A stretch of 64,000 bases of DNA from CAYRFQ01 sp964423615 (GTDB lineage: Bacteria; Planctomycetota; Planctomycetia; Gemmatales; Gemmataceae), in the NCBI GenBank assembly GCA_964423615.1, contig CAYRFQ010000009.1, positions 107,702 to 171,701 on the forward strand, written 5' to 3'. Made by a program: the position numbers and the translations under genes. The stretch's first letter is position 1, and each line of letters begins with the position of its first letter. Shown one piece after another: positions 45,245 through 53,763 of this stretch. Below the pieces are notes generated by a model. It saw only the letters and a program-made list of their open reading frames with translations, was not told where the DNA came from and searched no databases.

Positions 45245-46726
45245 ATGAAGAGTAGATACAGTTCGATTCTGATCGTCGCTTTGGTTCTCGCTCTGCCCGG
45301 TGCGTCTTTCGGACAAAACCAGCAAATGACCGAAGACGACTACTACAAAATCCTCACCTTCCAAGTTCCCGCTGGCGTTGTTTTGGAAGCCGGTGCCATC
45401 GAGATGCTGCCCGACAACAAGGTAGCAGTGTCCTCCCGTCGAGGTGAGATCTGGGTCGTGGAAAACGCGTTCACCAAGAACCCAGCCAGGGATGCCAAAT
45501 GGACACGATTCGCCCACGGCCTGCATGAGGTCCTCGGCCTCGCGTACAAGGACGGGTGGCTCTACTGCACCCAACGGGGAGAACTGACCCGCATCAAGGA
45601 CAAGAACAAGGACGGAAAAGCCGACAGCTTCGAAACCGTCAACGACGAGTGGCAGATCAACGGCGACTACCATGAGTACGCATTCGGTTCTCGCTTCGAC
45701 AAGAAAGGAAACATCTGGATCGTCCTCTGTCTCACGGGCTCGTTCAACAGCAACAACAAGTTCCGAGGTTGGTGTGTTCGGATCGACAAGAACGGGAAGC
45801 TAGTCCCGACGTGCAGTGGCGTCCGGTCTCCCGGAGGCATTGGAGAGAACGCCGAAGGCGAAATGTTCTACACCGACAACCAAGGTCCCTGGAACGGCAC
45901 CTCAGGACTCAAGCACCTTGTCCCGAAAGGCTTCGTGGGACATCCTTCCAGCTTCAAGTGGTATAAGGACGCTCCCAACATGGGTCCTGTACCCCAGATT
46001 CCGAAGAGTGGGGGCCGGATGATGGTAGAAGCCAAGAAGATTCCTCAGCTCATCCCGACTGCCGTACTGTTCCCGTATCAGAAGATGGGCCAGTCTGCCA
46101 GCGGAATCGCTTGCGACGTTTCGAACGGCAAGTTCGGTCCGTTCAAGAAACAACTCTTCGTCTGCGACCAAACCCACAGCACCGTCATGCGTGTGTTCCT
46201 CGAAAAGATCAACGGCCGCTACCAGGGAGTTTGTTTCCCCTTCCGAAAAGGCTTCGGCTCGGGCAACGTCCCTGCCAGGTTCGCTCCCGATGGGTCACTG
46301 TTCGTCGGCGGGACTAACCGTGGCTGGGGGTCGCGAGGGAACAAACCATTCGCGTTCGAGCGTTTGGTATGGACTGGCAAAGTACCCTTCGAAGTTCACG
46401 AAATGCGAGCCAAACCAGACGGGTTTGAATTGACCTTCACCAAACCTGTGGACCCCAAGACAGCCGCCAAGATCGACTCCTACAAGTTGACCACCTACAC
46501 TTACATCTACCGCTCTCAGTACGGAAGTCCCGAGGTGGATCACACGACCCCGACCATCACCAAGGTCACCGTCGGCAAAGACAACAAGAGCGTCCGCTTG
46601 CACGTCAACGGATTGCAGGTCGGCCATGTGCATGAACTGCACTCGAATGGGGTACGGTCGGCTCAAGGAATGGCCTTGTTGCACCCACAAGCCTACTACA
46701 CGCTCAACTACATCCCAGCAGAGTAG
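45245..46726 (+). CDS. Secreted beta-propeller dehydrogenase-like protein (DUF7133/sorbosone-type)
   Basis: A 493-aa protein with a signal peptide (SSILIVALVLALPGASFG). The body is a beta-propeller of the glucose/sorbosone dehydrogenase type: VVLEAGAIEMLPDNKVAVSS, GELTRIKDKNKDGKADSFET, YAFGSRFDKKGNIWIVLCL, CSGVRSPGGIGENAEGEMFY and GIACDVSNGKFGPFKKQLFV. A C-terminal ~100-residue beta domain follows. AAGGAGACA before the ATG is an excellent ribosome site. No heme motif is present, so electrons would go to the co-operonic multi-heme protein encoded just upstream. The exact substrate and cofactor (PQQ or none) are not visible. Confidence 0.85.
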   Translation: MKSRYSSILIVALVLALPGASFGQNQQMTEDDYYKILTFQVPAGVVLEAGAIEMLPDNKVAVSSRRGEIWVVENAFTKNPARDAKWTRFAHGLHEVLGLAYKDGWLYCTQRGELTRIKDKNKDGKADSFETVNDEWQINGDYHEYAFGSRFDKKGNIWIVLCLTGSFNSNNKFRGWCVRIDKNGKLVPTCSGVRSPGGIGENAEGEMFYTDNQGPWNGTSGLKHLVPKGFVGHPSSFKWYKDAPNMGPVPQIPKSGGRMMVEAKKIPQLIPTAVLFPYQKMGQSASGIACDVSNGKFGPFKKQLFVCDQTHSTVMRVFLEKINGRYQGVCFPFRKGFGSGNVPARFAPDGSLFVGGTNRGWGSRGNKPFAFERLVWTGKVPFEVHEMRAKPDGFELTFTKPVDPKTAAKIDSYKLTTYTYIYRSQYGSPEVDHTTPTITKVTVGKDNKSVRLHVNGLQVGHVHELHSNGVRSAQGMALLHPQAYYTLNYIPAE

Positions 46727-47037
46727 GGTGCGTTGCCTGGAAGCCAGCTTTCTAGCTGCGAGCTGATCATTGTCCGTTTCGTAGGTATACGTCGCCCACG
46801 TGTACCTGCGAAATCAATCACTTGTTGGATGGGAGACCGGTATGGAGCCGAGAGCAATTCCAAATGAGCTGTGTGGTGGTTTCCGATAACCCAAAGCCCA
46901 AACGAGAGTATTCGAATAACACCCTCGCTTGCGCATCGAGCTAACAAGCAAAGACCAAGCGAACCCAAGGAGGGACCACTCAAAGCTCTCTCCTGCGTGA
47001 TCCAATCCCAAATGCAATTCGCAGAGAGGACTTCCCT
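46727..47037 (+). other. Convergent intergenic region; one 12-bp dispersed motif
   Basis: 311 bp between the convergent propeller gene and ilvC. It contains the reverse complement of GCGCAAGCGAGG (46923-46934), a 12-mer also found at 49614-49625. No gene seen and no clear terminator hairpin. Confidence 0.4.
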
Positions 47038-48099
47038 TTAACCTTTGGACTTCGCAGCTCGCTCGGGTCGGAGAGACCGGACAACCGTTCCGGCTTGCCA
47101 CATTTCGCTATCGGCGACTTCTTTAAGTTCTTTTTCGAGCTGCTCCCGGTAGTCTGGCCGGCTGTTCGCATCTAGAACACGTTTAGTTTCTTCCCCAGTC
47201 GCGACACTGTTGTAAAGCTCTTCGAAGACCGGCTTGGCGGCATCGCGAAAACGCTTGAACCAATCGAGGGCACCGCGTTGAGCCGTCGTGGAACAGTTCG
47301 CGTACATCCAATCCATCCCGTTCTCGGCGATCAAAGGGTAGAGGCTTTGCGTAGCCTCTTCGACAGTCTCGTTGAAGGCCTCCGACGGCGAATGGCCCTT
47401 TTCTCGTAGGATTTCGTATTGAGCAAGCCACAAGCCGTAGATCGCCCCCATAAGCACGCCCCTTTCGCCGGTCAAGTCACTGAATACCTCTTTCGTGAAG
47501 GTGGTTTCGAAAAGATAACCCGACCCAATTGCAATGCCCAAAGCTAAACAACGATCAAGAGCTTTACCTGTAGCATCTTGGTGAATGGCGTAACTCGAGT
47601 TGATTCCCTTACCCTCCAGGAACAGACGACGGACCGTCGTTCCAGAACCTTTCGGGGCGACCAAGATAACATCAACGTCCTCGGGGGGGATTACGCCGGT
47701 TTGATCGCTGTAGGCAATGCTGAAACCGTGCGAAAAATACAACGCCTTGCCTTTGGTGAGGTACTTTTTAATAGTCGGCCACTGCTCTTTCTGGCCAGCG
47801 TCCGACAGCAGATACTGGAGAATCGTTCCCTTGTCCGCGGCTTCTTCCAGGGGAAGTAGAGTGTTGCCAGGCTCCCAGCCATCTTGCTGGGCCAATTGCC
47901 ACCCTCGGCCGCCTTCCCGAAGACCGATGATCACGTTGACACCGTTGTCTTTCATGTTCAGCGATTGTCCGCGTCCCTGGACTCCATAGCCCAAAACGGC
48001 CACGGTCTCGTCGGCCAAAATCCCCTGAATTTTCTCAGGTGGGTAATCGGCCCGCTCCACCACCTTTTCCGAGACGTTCCCAATTTGAATCTCGCGCAT
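47038..48099 (-). CDS. ilvC: Ketol-acid reductoisomerase IlvC
   Basis: A 353-aa class I enzyme of valine/isoleucine synthesis that isomerises acetolactate or acetohydroxybutyrate and reduces it with NADPH. Rossmann loop VAVLGYGVQGRGQSLNMKD, VDVILVAPKGSGTTVRRLFL (with the KGSG... segment), SAYAIHQDATGKALDR-type region and GERGVLMGAIYGLWLAQYEI are present; metal-ligand acids lie in DLTGERG and ETVEEATQSL. Length is normal. It starts at ATG 48099 (MREIQIGNV) and is divergent from the WXG100 cluster with 233 bp between. ilvB/ilvH and leu genes are not adjacent in the window. Confidence 0.96.
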   Translation of the reverse strand: MREIQIGNVSEKVVERADYPPEKIQGILADETVAVLGYGVQGRGQSLNMKDNGVNVIIGLREGGRGWQLAQQDGWEPGNTLLPLEEAADKGTILQYLLSDAGQKEQWPTIKKYLTKGKALYFSHGFSIAYSDQTGVIPPEDVDVILVAPKGSGTTVRRLFLEGKGINSSYAIHQDATGKALDRCLALGIAIGSGYLFETTFTKEVFSDLTGERGVLMGAIYGLWLAQYEILREKGHSPSEAFNETVEEATQSLYPLIAENGMDWMYANCSTTAQRGALDWFKRFRDAAKPVFEELYNSVATGEETKRVLDANSRPDYREQLEKELKEVADSEMWQAGTVVRSLRPERAAKSKG

Positions 48100-48332
48100 C
48101 AGATATTTCCTCTATTACGTTGTTGGAATGATCGACAATTTCGGAGTAACTCTGTATCTGGTCAATTGTAGAAACCCAGGCATGGTTCGCAAAAGCTGGA
48201 GGAGAAAAAGGCTTGTACCCCTGTTTTGGCCCGGAACCGCATGCCGTGTTTAACGACACGCCTTGCATCTGTGTGATTCAGGGTTCACAATAAATGAGGC
48301 AAATGTCGTTAGTTGCGAAGGAAGGGTGATTT

Positions 48333-48605
48333 ATGTCTCAGGCCATCGTTGATCCAACCGAACTGAAACGCTTCGCCTCGCATTTGAAAAAATTCAATGC
48401 CGAGTTGCGTGATCGGATCACTTCTTTGCACAGCCACATGGTTGGGTTGTCCGATTCATGGCGGGACCAGGAACACGAAAAGTTCGTCTCGGAATTCGAA
48501 CAGACGATGCACGTGTTGGAACATTTCTTGGGACAATCGGACCAGCACATCCCCTTCTTGCTTCGCAAAGCCGAGCGGATCGAAGCCTACCTCCAACAGG
48601 GATAA
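48333..48605 (+). CDS. WXG100-family protein (W-x-D variant)
   Basis: A 90-aa all-helical protein of ESAT-6/WXG100 size. The two predicted helices are joined by the SDSWRDQEHEKF turn (W43, D45, F51), giving W-x-D-x5-F where the family has W-x-G-x5-F. WXG100 proteins are the typical cargo or co-substrates of type VII secretion and form helical-hairpin dimers. There is no signal peptide and no terminal Yxxx[DE]. The ATG follows a GGAAGG site. The next gene begins 7 bp after the stop, and the third overlaps it. I infer that this is a T7SS-type subunit. Confidence 0.82.
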   Translation: MSQAIVDPTELKRFASHLKKFNAELRDRITSLHSHMVGLSDSWRDQEHEKFVSEFEQTMHVLEHFLGQSDQHIPFLLRKAERIEAYLQQG

Positions 48606-48612
48606 TCGACCC

Positions 48613-49152
48613 ATGCAACATCATTCCGCGAGAGTTCGCTCGACCGACTCCCTGGAAAGACTCCAGATCGCCCTTGGTGCCTTCGCGGAAGATGGAACAC
48701 ACGCCTTGGAGGCCGTGAGTGGAGAAATTCTGCGAGTTTTTCAATGGTTGGAAGAGCAACTCAGCACCTGGCAACACGAACTCCAGCGGGCCAAGGAGAA
48801 AGTCTACCTCGCCAACGAAGAACTGGCCCGAAAACGGATGCTCAGGGTCGGGGGAAGGCCGATCGACATCGCCGAACAGGAAAAAGACCTCATCCGGGCC
48901 AAACGCCGTCTGGAATACGTCCGAGAAAAGGAGGCTCTCACCCGCCGGTGGATTCGCGATCTCCCGTCGGAACTCTTGGAGTATGAAGCTCCCGCAAGGA
49001 ACTTGCAAAATCTGTTAGAAACGCATGTGCCCAAAGCGCGAGCGATCCTGAAAGCCAAGATTCGGGCCTTGCGAGAGTATCTCGCTCTCAAGCCGCCCGA
49101 AAAATCACCGACGCACGCACCAACGACAACGACCGGAGAAGAAACCCAATGA
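48613..49152 (+). CDS. Coiled-coil protein of the WXG100 cluster
   Basis: A 179-aa protein with a central, heptad-rich coiled coil (EEQLSTWQHELQRAKEKVYL then EKDLIRAKRRLEYVREKEAL), no signal peptide or membrane helix, and no named family known to me. The C-terminus is Pro/Thr-rich (APTTTTGEE). ATG 48613 is 7 bp after the first WXG100 stop; its stop overlaps the ATG of the second (ATGA at 49149). Tight coupling of the three genes suggests that it is a stoichiometric chaperone or scaffold of the helical hairpins, but that is inference. Confidence 0.78.
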   Translation: MQHHSARVRSTDSLERLQIALGAFAEDGTHALEAVSGEILRVFQWLEEQLSTWQHELQRAKEKVYLANEELARKRMLRVGGRPIDIAEQEKDLIRAKRRLEYVREKEALTRRWIRDLPSELLEYEAPARNLQNLLETHVPKARAILKAKIRALREYLALKPPEKSPTHAPTTTTGEETQ

Positions 49153-49370
49153 GCGTGACAGCCGGACAATCACAATTGCGCCAAGGTCTGCAACTGCTCC
49201 GACAGCAGTGGGATGTCGTCTTGCTCCATTGGGCAGATACGACCGCCAAGGACTTCCAGGAACAGTTCTGGAAACCCATTGAGGACCAGACTCTCTCTAC
49301 TATCCAGGCCATGGACCGGTTGGGCCAACTCCTACATCGGGTCCACAAGGATTGTCAAGAAGATAGGTAG
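49149..49370 (+). CDS. Second WXG100-like small protein
   Basis: A 73-aa all-helical protein with a turn motif LHWADTTAKDF (W28, D30, F36), the same W-x-D-x5-F as the 90-aa neighbour two genes upstream. Smaller than the usual ~100 residues. It starts at an ATGA overlap with the preceding coiled-coil gene and stops with TAG at 49368-49370. By analogy to ESX pairs it may heterodimerise with the 90-aa protein. No signal peptide. The similarity outside the motif is weak, so independent origin is possible. Confidence 0.72.
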   Translation: MSVTAGQSQLRQGLQLLRQQWDVVLLHWADTTAKDFQEQFWKPIEDQTLSTIQAMDRLGQLLHRVHKDCQEDR

Positions 49371-49794
49371 AGGCCAGGCCCCGAGGGGCGCTTCTGGATT
49401 GAGATCGCCGGTGAGTTCCGTGACCATCCCGCAACACTCGCCGGGGTTACGAACTTGTCTCCTGGATCAATCCACAAGCCCACTCCGAACAGGAAACTCA
49501 AGGTCCAACTGCTTCTGATTCTTCCTTGCCATTCGTCTCCGGATGTTCATTTACAAGCGCGATCGGTTTCGGTTCGTCCGTCAATCATGTTAGCTTCGTC
49601 AAAAGCCCCAAGCGCGCAAGCGAGGACATCTAACATCAACCTGAAGCGCAGCATTGGAACAAATAAATCCTCTACCTGACGCTTCGAGTTGGTACGGCCA
49701 CGACCGCTCCTCAAAGATTGCCCCCGAGGTTGCTTTGTCGATCTTCAGTTCCTTCGCAGGAACCAAGAAGAATTCAGAAACCAGGTACACCACC
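49371..49794 (+). other. Spacer between small genes and ATPase; open in the frame of the preceding gene
   Basis: 424 bp. The frame of the 73-aa gene continues open after its TAG to a TGA at 49677-49679, about 100 codons, but the translation does not resemble a known domain and has no start with a good ribosome site. It also holds GCGCAAGCGAGG (49614-49625), a motif present inverted at 46923-46934. It probably carries a leader or second promoter for the large ATPase gene. Confidence 0.35.
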
Positions 49795-52700
49795 ATGCTA
49801 AAGACTCTTCTACGTGAGCGGCTTCGGAGCACACTCCGCCTCTTCGTCCAACTCTCCGAAGATCGCGCCGAGGCCGAGACGCGCATCGAAGAGCAACACC
49901 AAAAGCGGGTGGCCCTGGCCGAGTCCGCCTACGAACAATCCGAAGATAAAATTTACGAGCGACTCAACGACACACAAGCGAAAGCCATCCAGGATTTCCA
50001 GGCCAAGTCGCGGACCCTACAGGAACAATTCGACGCCGAACGAGACGAGACGTCGAACGAATGGGAGCGAAAGAAAGAACAAGCTAACTCGAAATATCAC
50101 GAAGGCAAAGACCACCTCCAGAGCCAGCGAAAAGAAAACCGGTGGGCCACCGATGCCGTGTTTGAAGCCGACCATAACGTTGCCCTCGAAATGAAAACCA
50201 AGGCCGATCGAGAAACCAACGAATTGGTCGAGCAACTGGACTTGATCGACGGCCAAGCCCGTCAACTTGCGGCCAAATGGAATCTTGCCTCCTACCTTGA
50301 CGACGAAGAAAAAGTACCCCAACCGGAAAACTACCCAGACTCCGCGTCTGGCCTCCGACAATGCGTGGCAGCGGCCGAAGAATGCGCCAGCCGAATGCAC
50401 AACATGTTCCCCCCGAAACTCTTGAAAGGGTTCCGGTTAGGGATCCTATTCGGTTTCATGTGGTTGACTTCCCTGGTTCCCACTTACCTCCTCGTTGGGG
50501 CCAGGAATGACGTGTACATGTGGGGCGTTGGGTTGTTAGGAGTCCATTTTTTCCTGGGATTATTCGTCTGGTATTTGTTGCGCTACGCCCTACGCACCCG
50601 ATTCACACACCTCTACGGCGTCATCCAACAGGTCCGGGCGGACGCCCAAGTCCACCGGAAACGGCAACTCCAACAGGCCGAAGCCAAGTACGACCAGCAG
50701 GTCAAAATGGCCGAGATGAAAAGGGACGATGCCCACACCAAATCCGAGGAAAGATACCAACGCAAACGTCGGGAATTCAAGCAAGCAACTGGCGACCGAC
50801 TCCAGCAGCTCAAAGAACGCTACGAACCCATCCTGGCAGCCTCGCAGAAACAACGGGACCACGAACTCAAACAAGCCGAGGCCGAATACCAGGAGAAAAT
50901 GGCCGAAAGCTCCCAACGTTACGAATTGGATTTGCAAGCCGCCACGGCACGCAAAGATCAACTGCTGGAACAAAGCCGACTCCAGTACCAGACCGAGTGG
51001 GAGCGTCTGCTGGTCAGTTGGCAACAAACGCTATCCCAGTACTCCAAGGACGCCGGTGAGATCCTTGAGGAATTCCACAAAGCCTTCCCCGATTGGCAGG
51101 AATACAAAACAACCGACTGGCCAGCCCCGACCGAAGTGCCAAAAGGCATGCCCTTCGGCACCCTCCAACTCGGTCCCAAAGAGATACCGTTCGGAATCCC
51201 AGTGAGCAAACAGCTTCGTCACTTGGCACCCCCAAACCTCCAGTTCCCAGCCCTTCTTGGTTTCCCCGAACATGGGTCGTTGCTCATCAAGGCAAATGGC
51301 GAGGGCCGAGCCAGAGGCGTCCAAGTTTTACAGGCGGTCATGCTTCGTTCGGTCACTTCTCTCCCTGCCGGAAAGGTTCGGTTTACGATCCTGGACCCGG
51401 TCGGTCTCGGCGAAAATTTCGCAGCCTTCGCCCACCTGGCCGATTTCGACGAAAAGTTGATCGCTGGACGCATCTGGACGGAAACGGGGCATATCGAAAA
51501 AAGACTCGCCGACCTGACCGAACACATCGAGAACGTCATCCAGAAATACTTACGCAACCAGTTCAACAGCCTCGAAGAATACAACCGTCAGGCGGGTGAA
51601 ATTGCCGAGCCCTATCGCATTTTGGTCATCGCTCACTTTCCGGTGAACTTTAGCGAGGAGGCCGCTCGGCGTTTGATCAGCATCGCCCACAGTGGAGCCA
51701 GATGCGGCATCCATACATTGGTCATGGTCGACACAAAGCAACCCTTGCCAAGGAACTTTGACTTGGCCGAATTGGAACAAGAAACGACCATCCTCGAATG
51801 GCACTCGGACCACTTCCGCTGGAGGGATCCGGATTTCGGATCCTACCCACTCAGCCTCGGAGTGGTGCCATCTCCCCAACAATGTACCGATTTGATCAAA
51901 GTCGTCGGCCAGCGAGCACGCGATGCCCAGCGTGTCGAGGTTCCGTTCGAGACCGTCGCTCCTCCCTCAGACGGGTGGTGGACTGCCGACAGTAGAGATG
52001 GCCTCAATGTAGCCCTTGGGCGCGCGGGAGCTACGCGGAAACAATTGCTCGATCTCGGAAAAGGAACTTCGCAACACGTCCTCGTCGCCGGAAAAACTGG
52101 TTCAGGAAAATCGACGCTCTTGCACGCGTTGATCCTCCAACTCGCCCTTCACTATAGCCCCGAGGAAGTCGAGCTCTACCTCGTCGACTTCAAGAAAGGG
52201 GTCGAGTTCAAAACCTACGCCAACTTCGAGTTGCCGCATGCCCAAGTCATCGCCATCGAGAGCGAACGCGAGTTCGGTTTGAGTGTCTTGCAAAGGCTCG
52301 ACGCAGAATTGAAGAAACGTGGAGATGCTTTTCGAAATGCCGGAGTTAACGACCTGGCAGGATACCGCGAAACGACATCCAAGGCTCTTCCTCGCGTCAT
52401 GCTCATCGTCGACGAGTTCCAGGAATTCTTTGTCGAGGACGATCGAATTGCCCAAGAGACATCTTTGCTCCTGGATCGGCTCGTTCGCCAAGGTCGAGCT
52501 TTCGGGATTCATATTCTCCTTGGTTCGCAAACGCTCGGAGGAGCGTACGGGTTGGCCCGAAGCACCATGGACCAGATGGCAATTCGCATCGCGTTGCAGT
52601 GCAGCGAAACCGACGGCCATCTAATTTTGAATCGAGAGAACTCCGCAGCCCGCCTGCTCTCGCGTCCGGGCGAAGCGATCTACAACAACGCCAGCGGACA

Positions 52701-53763
52701 AGTCGAAGGGAACAGCCCCTTCCAGGTCGTTTGGTTGCCCGACGACCTCCGAGAAAGTTACTTGGAACAACTGTCTAAACGGTTTCTGGATCAACGCGGG
52801 ACCGTCACAACCCAGGTCATTTTCGAGGGCAACGCCCCAGCACGCCTGCACAAAAACCCTCGGCTCCACCAACTTCTCGAGAAAGGTCCAGGTGCTTGGT
52901 TGGCTCACGCCAATGGCGATCGAGATTTATCCAAGGATGGAACCGGAGAATCCCGCCCCGTGGCCCCTCTTTCCGAATTCCCAGCTTGGCTCGGAGATGC
53001 CGTTGCCATCAAAGACCCGACCACCGCCGTCTTCCGTCGACAAACTGGATCCAATCTCGTTGTCGTTGGTCAACAGTCCGAACTCGCGCTGGGTGTCATG
53101 CACGCGGCGTTGTTAAGCTTGGTCGTGGTCACGTCGGAGTCCGATCCTCGGTTCTTCGTCGTATGCGACCCGAGTAACGAAGATGGAGCGACCCCGACAC
53201 TCCGCGACGTTACAAAATTGACTCCCCAAACCGCCCAGATGGTCAATTGGCAAGAACTCCCAGACATCATGACTACCATCTCGGAAGAGGTGGATCGTCG
53301 AATCAACACGCGAGCCCACGAACCCGCTCCGTGGTTCGTTTTCGTGCATGGACTCCAACGGTTTCGCGACTTGCGACGCGACGAAGATGATTTTGGGTTC
53401 AGTCGCGATGATGCCGCCACTTCGACAACAGCGCAGAAGTTTTCCAAGCTCCTTCGAGAAGGTCCCGCCGTCGGCGTCTTCGCAATCTTGTGGTGCGACA
53501 GCTTGAACAACCTGAACCGATTTTTGGACCGTCAAGTGATTCGCGATTTGGAAATGCGGGTGGTCTTCCAGATGAACACCAACGATTCCACCACGTTGAT
53601 CGATACTCCCGCAGCGACCAAACTCGGTCTTTACCGAGCGTTGTTCCACGTCGAGGCTCAGGGAACGACCGAAAAGTTCCGACCCTACGGCCTTCCACCG
53701 AAGGAATGGATCCTGTGGGTCGGACAACAGCTTACGAATCAATCAGTGTCAACGGAATCGTAA
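49795..53763 (+). CDS. FtsK/SpoIIIE-type ATPase of a type VII secretion-like system
   Basis: A 1322-aa protein. Residues ~5-195 form a charged coiled coil, two membrane helices follow (about 215-235 and 242-265; ILFGFMWLTSLVPTYLL and GVHFFLGLFVWYLLRYAL), then a second long coiled coil to ~445. Three FtsK-like ATPase domains follow. The first (about 490-700) has a broken P-loop (KANGEGRARG); the middle one is canonical, with Walker A GKTGSGKST (766-774) and Walker B VMLIVDE (Asp873, Glu874); the last (about 1080-1310) has a degenerate P-loop VVGQQSELALG. The layout recalls EccC/EssC, but the coiled coils replace the FHA/EccC N-terminus. ATG 49795 is the likely start. No signal peptide. Confidence 0.88.
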   Translation: MLKTLLRERLRSTLRLFVQLSEDRAEAETRIEEQHQKRVALAESAYEQSEDKIYERLNDTQAKAIQDFQAKSRTLQEQFDAERDETSNEWERKKEQANSKYHEGKDHLQSQRKENRWATDAVFEADHNVALEMKTKADRETNELVEQLDLIDGQARQLAAKWNLASYLDDEEKVPQPENYPDSASGLRQCVAAAEECASRMHNMFPPKLLKGFRLGILFGFMWLTSLVPTYLLVGARNDVYMWGVGLLGVHFFLGLFVWYLLRYALRTRFTHLYGVIQQVRADAQVHRKRQLQQAEAKYDQQVKMAEMKRDDAHTKSEERYQRKRREFKQATGDRLQQLKERYEPILAASQKQRDHELKQAEAEYQEKMAESSQRYELDLQAATARKDQLLEQSRLQYQTEWERLLVSWQQTLSQYSKDAGEILEEFHKAFPDWQEYKTTDWPAPTEVPKGMPFGTLQLGPKEIPFGIPVSKQLRHLAPPNLQFPALLGFPEHGSLLIKANGEGRARGVQVLQAVMLRSVTSLPAGKVRFTILDPVGLGENFAAFAHLADFDEKLIAGRIWTETGHIEKRLADLTEHIENVIQKYLRNQFNSLEEYNRQAGEIAEPYRILVIAHFPVNFSEEAARRLISIAHSGARCGIHTLVMVDTKQPLPRNFDLAELEQETTILEWHSDHFRWRDPDFGSYPLSLGVVPSPQQCTDLIKVVGQRARDAQRVEVPFETVAPPSDGWWTADSRDGLNVALGRAGATRKQLLDLGKGTSQHVLVAGKTGSGKSTLLHALILQLALHYSPEEVELYLVDFKKGVEFKTYANFELPHAQVIAIESEREFGLSVLQRLDAELKKRGDAFRNAGVNDLAGYRETTSKALPRVMLIVDEFQEFFVEDDRIAQETSLLLDRLVRQGRAFGIHILLGSQTLGGAYGLARSTMDQMAIRIALQCSETDGHLILNRENSAARLLSRPGEAIYNNASGQVEGNSPFQVVWLPDDLRESYLEQLSKRFLDQRGTVTTQVIFEGNAPARLHKNPRLHQLLEKGPGAWLAHANGDRDLSKDGTGESRPVAPLSEFPAWLGDAVAIKDPTTAVFRRQTGSNLVVVGQQSELALGVMHAALLSLVVVTSESDPRFFVVCDPSNEDGATPTLRDVTKLTPQTAQMVNWQELPDIMTTISEEVDRRINTRAHEPAPWFVFVHGLQRFRDLRRDEDDFGFSRDDAATSTTAQKFSKLLREGPAVGVFAILWCDSLNNLNRFLDRQVIRDLEMRVVFQMNTNDSTTLIDTPAATKLGLYRALFHVEAQGTTEKFRPYGLPPKEWILWVGQQLTNQSVSTES

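Noticed and set aside
48333..48605. Reading the 90-aa gene as a generic hypothetical protein
   Set aside because: Size, helix-turn-helix-hairpin pattern, W-x-D-x5-F and the adjacent FtsK-like ATPase make a WXG100 assignment better supported.
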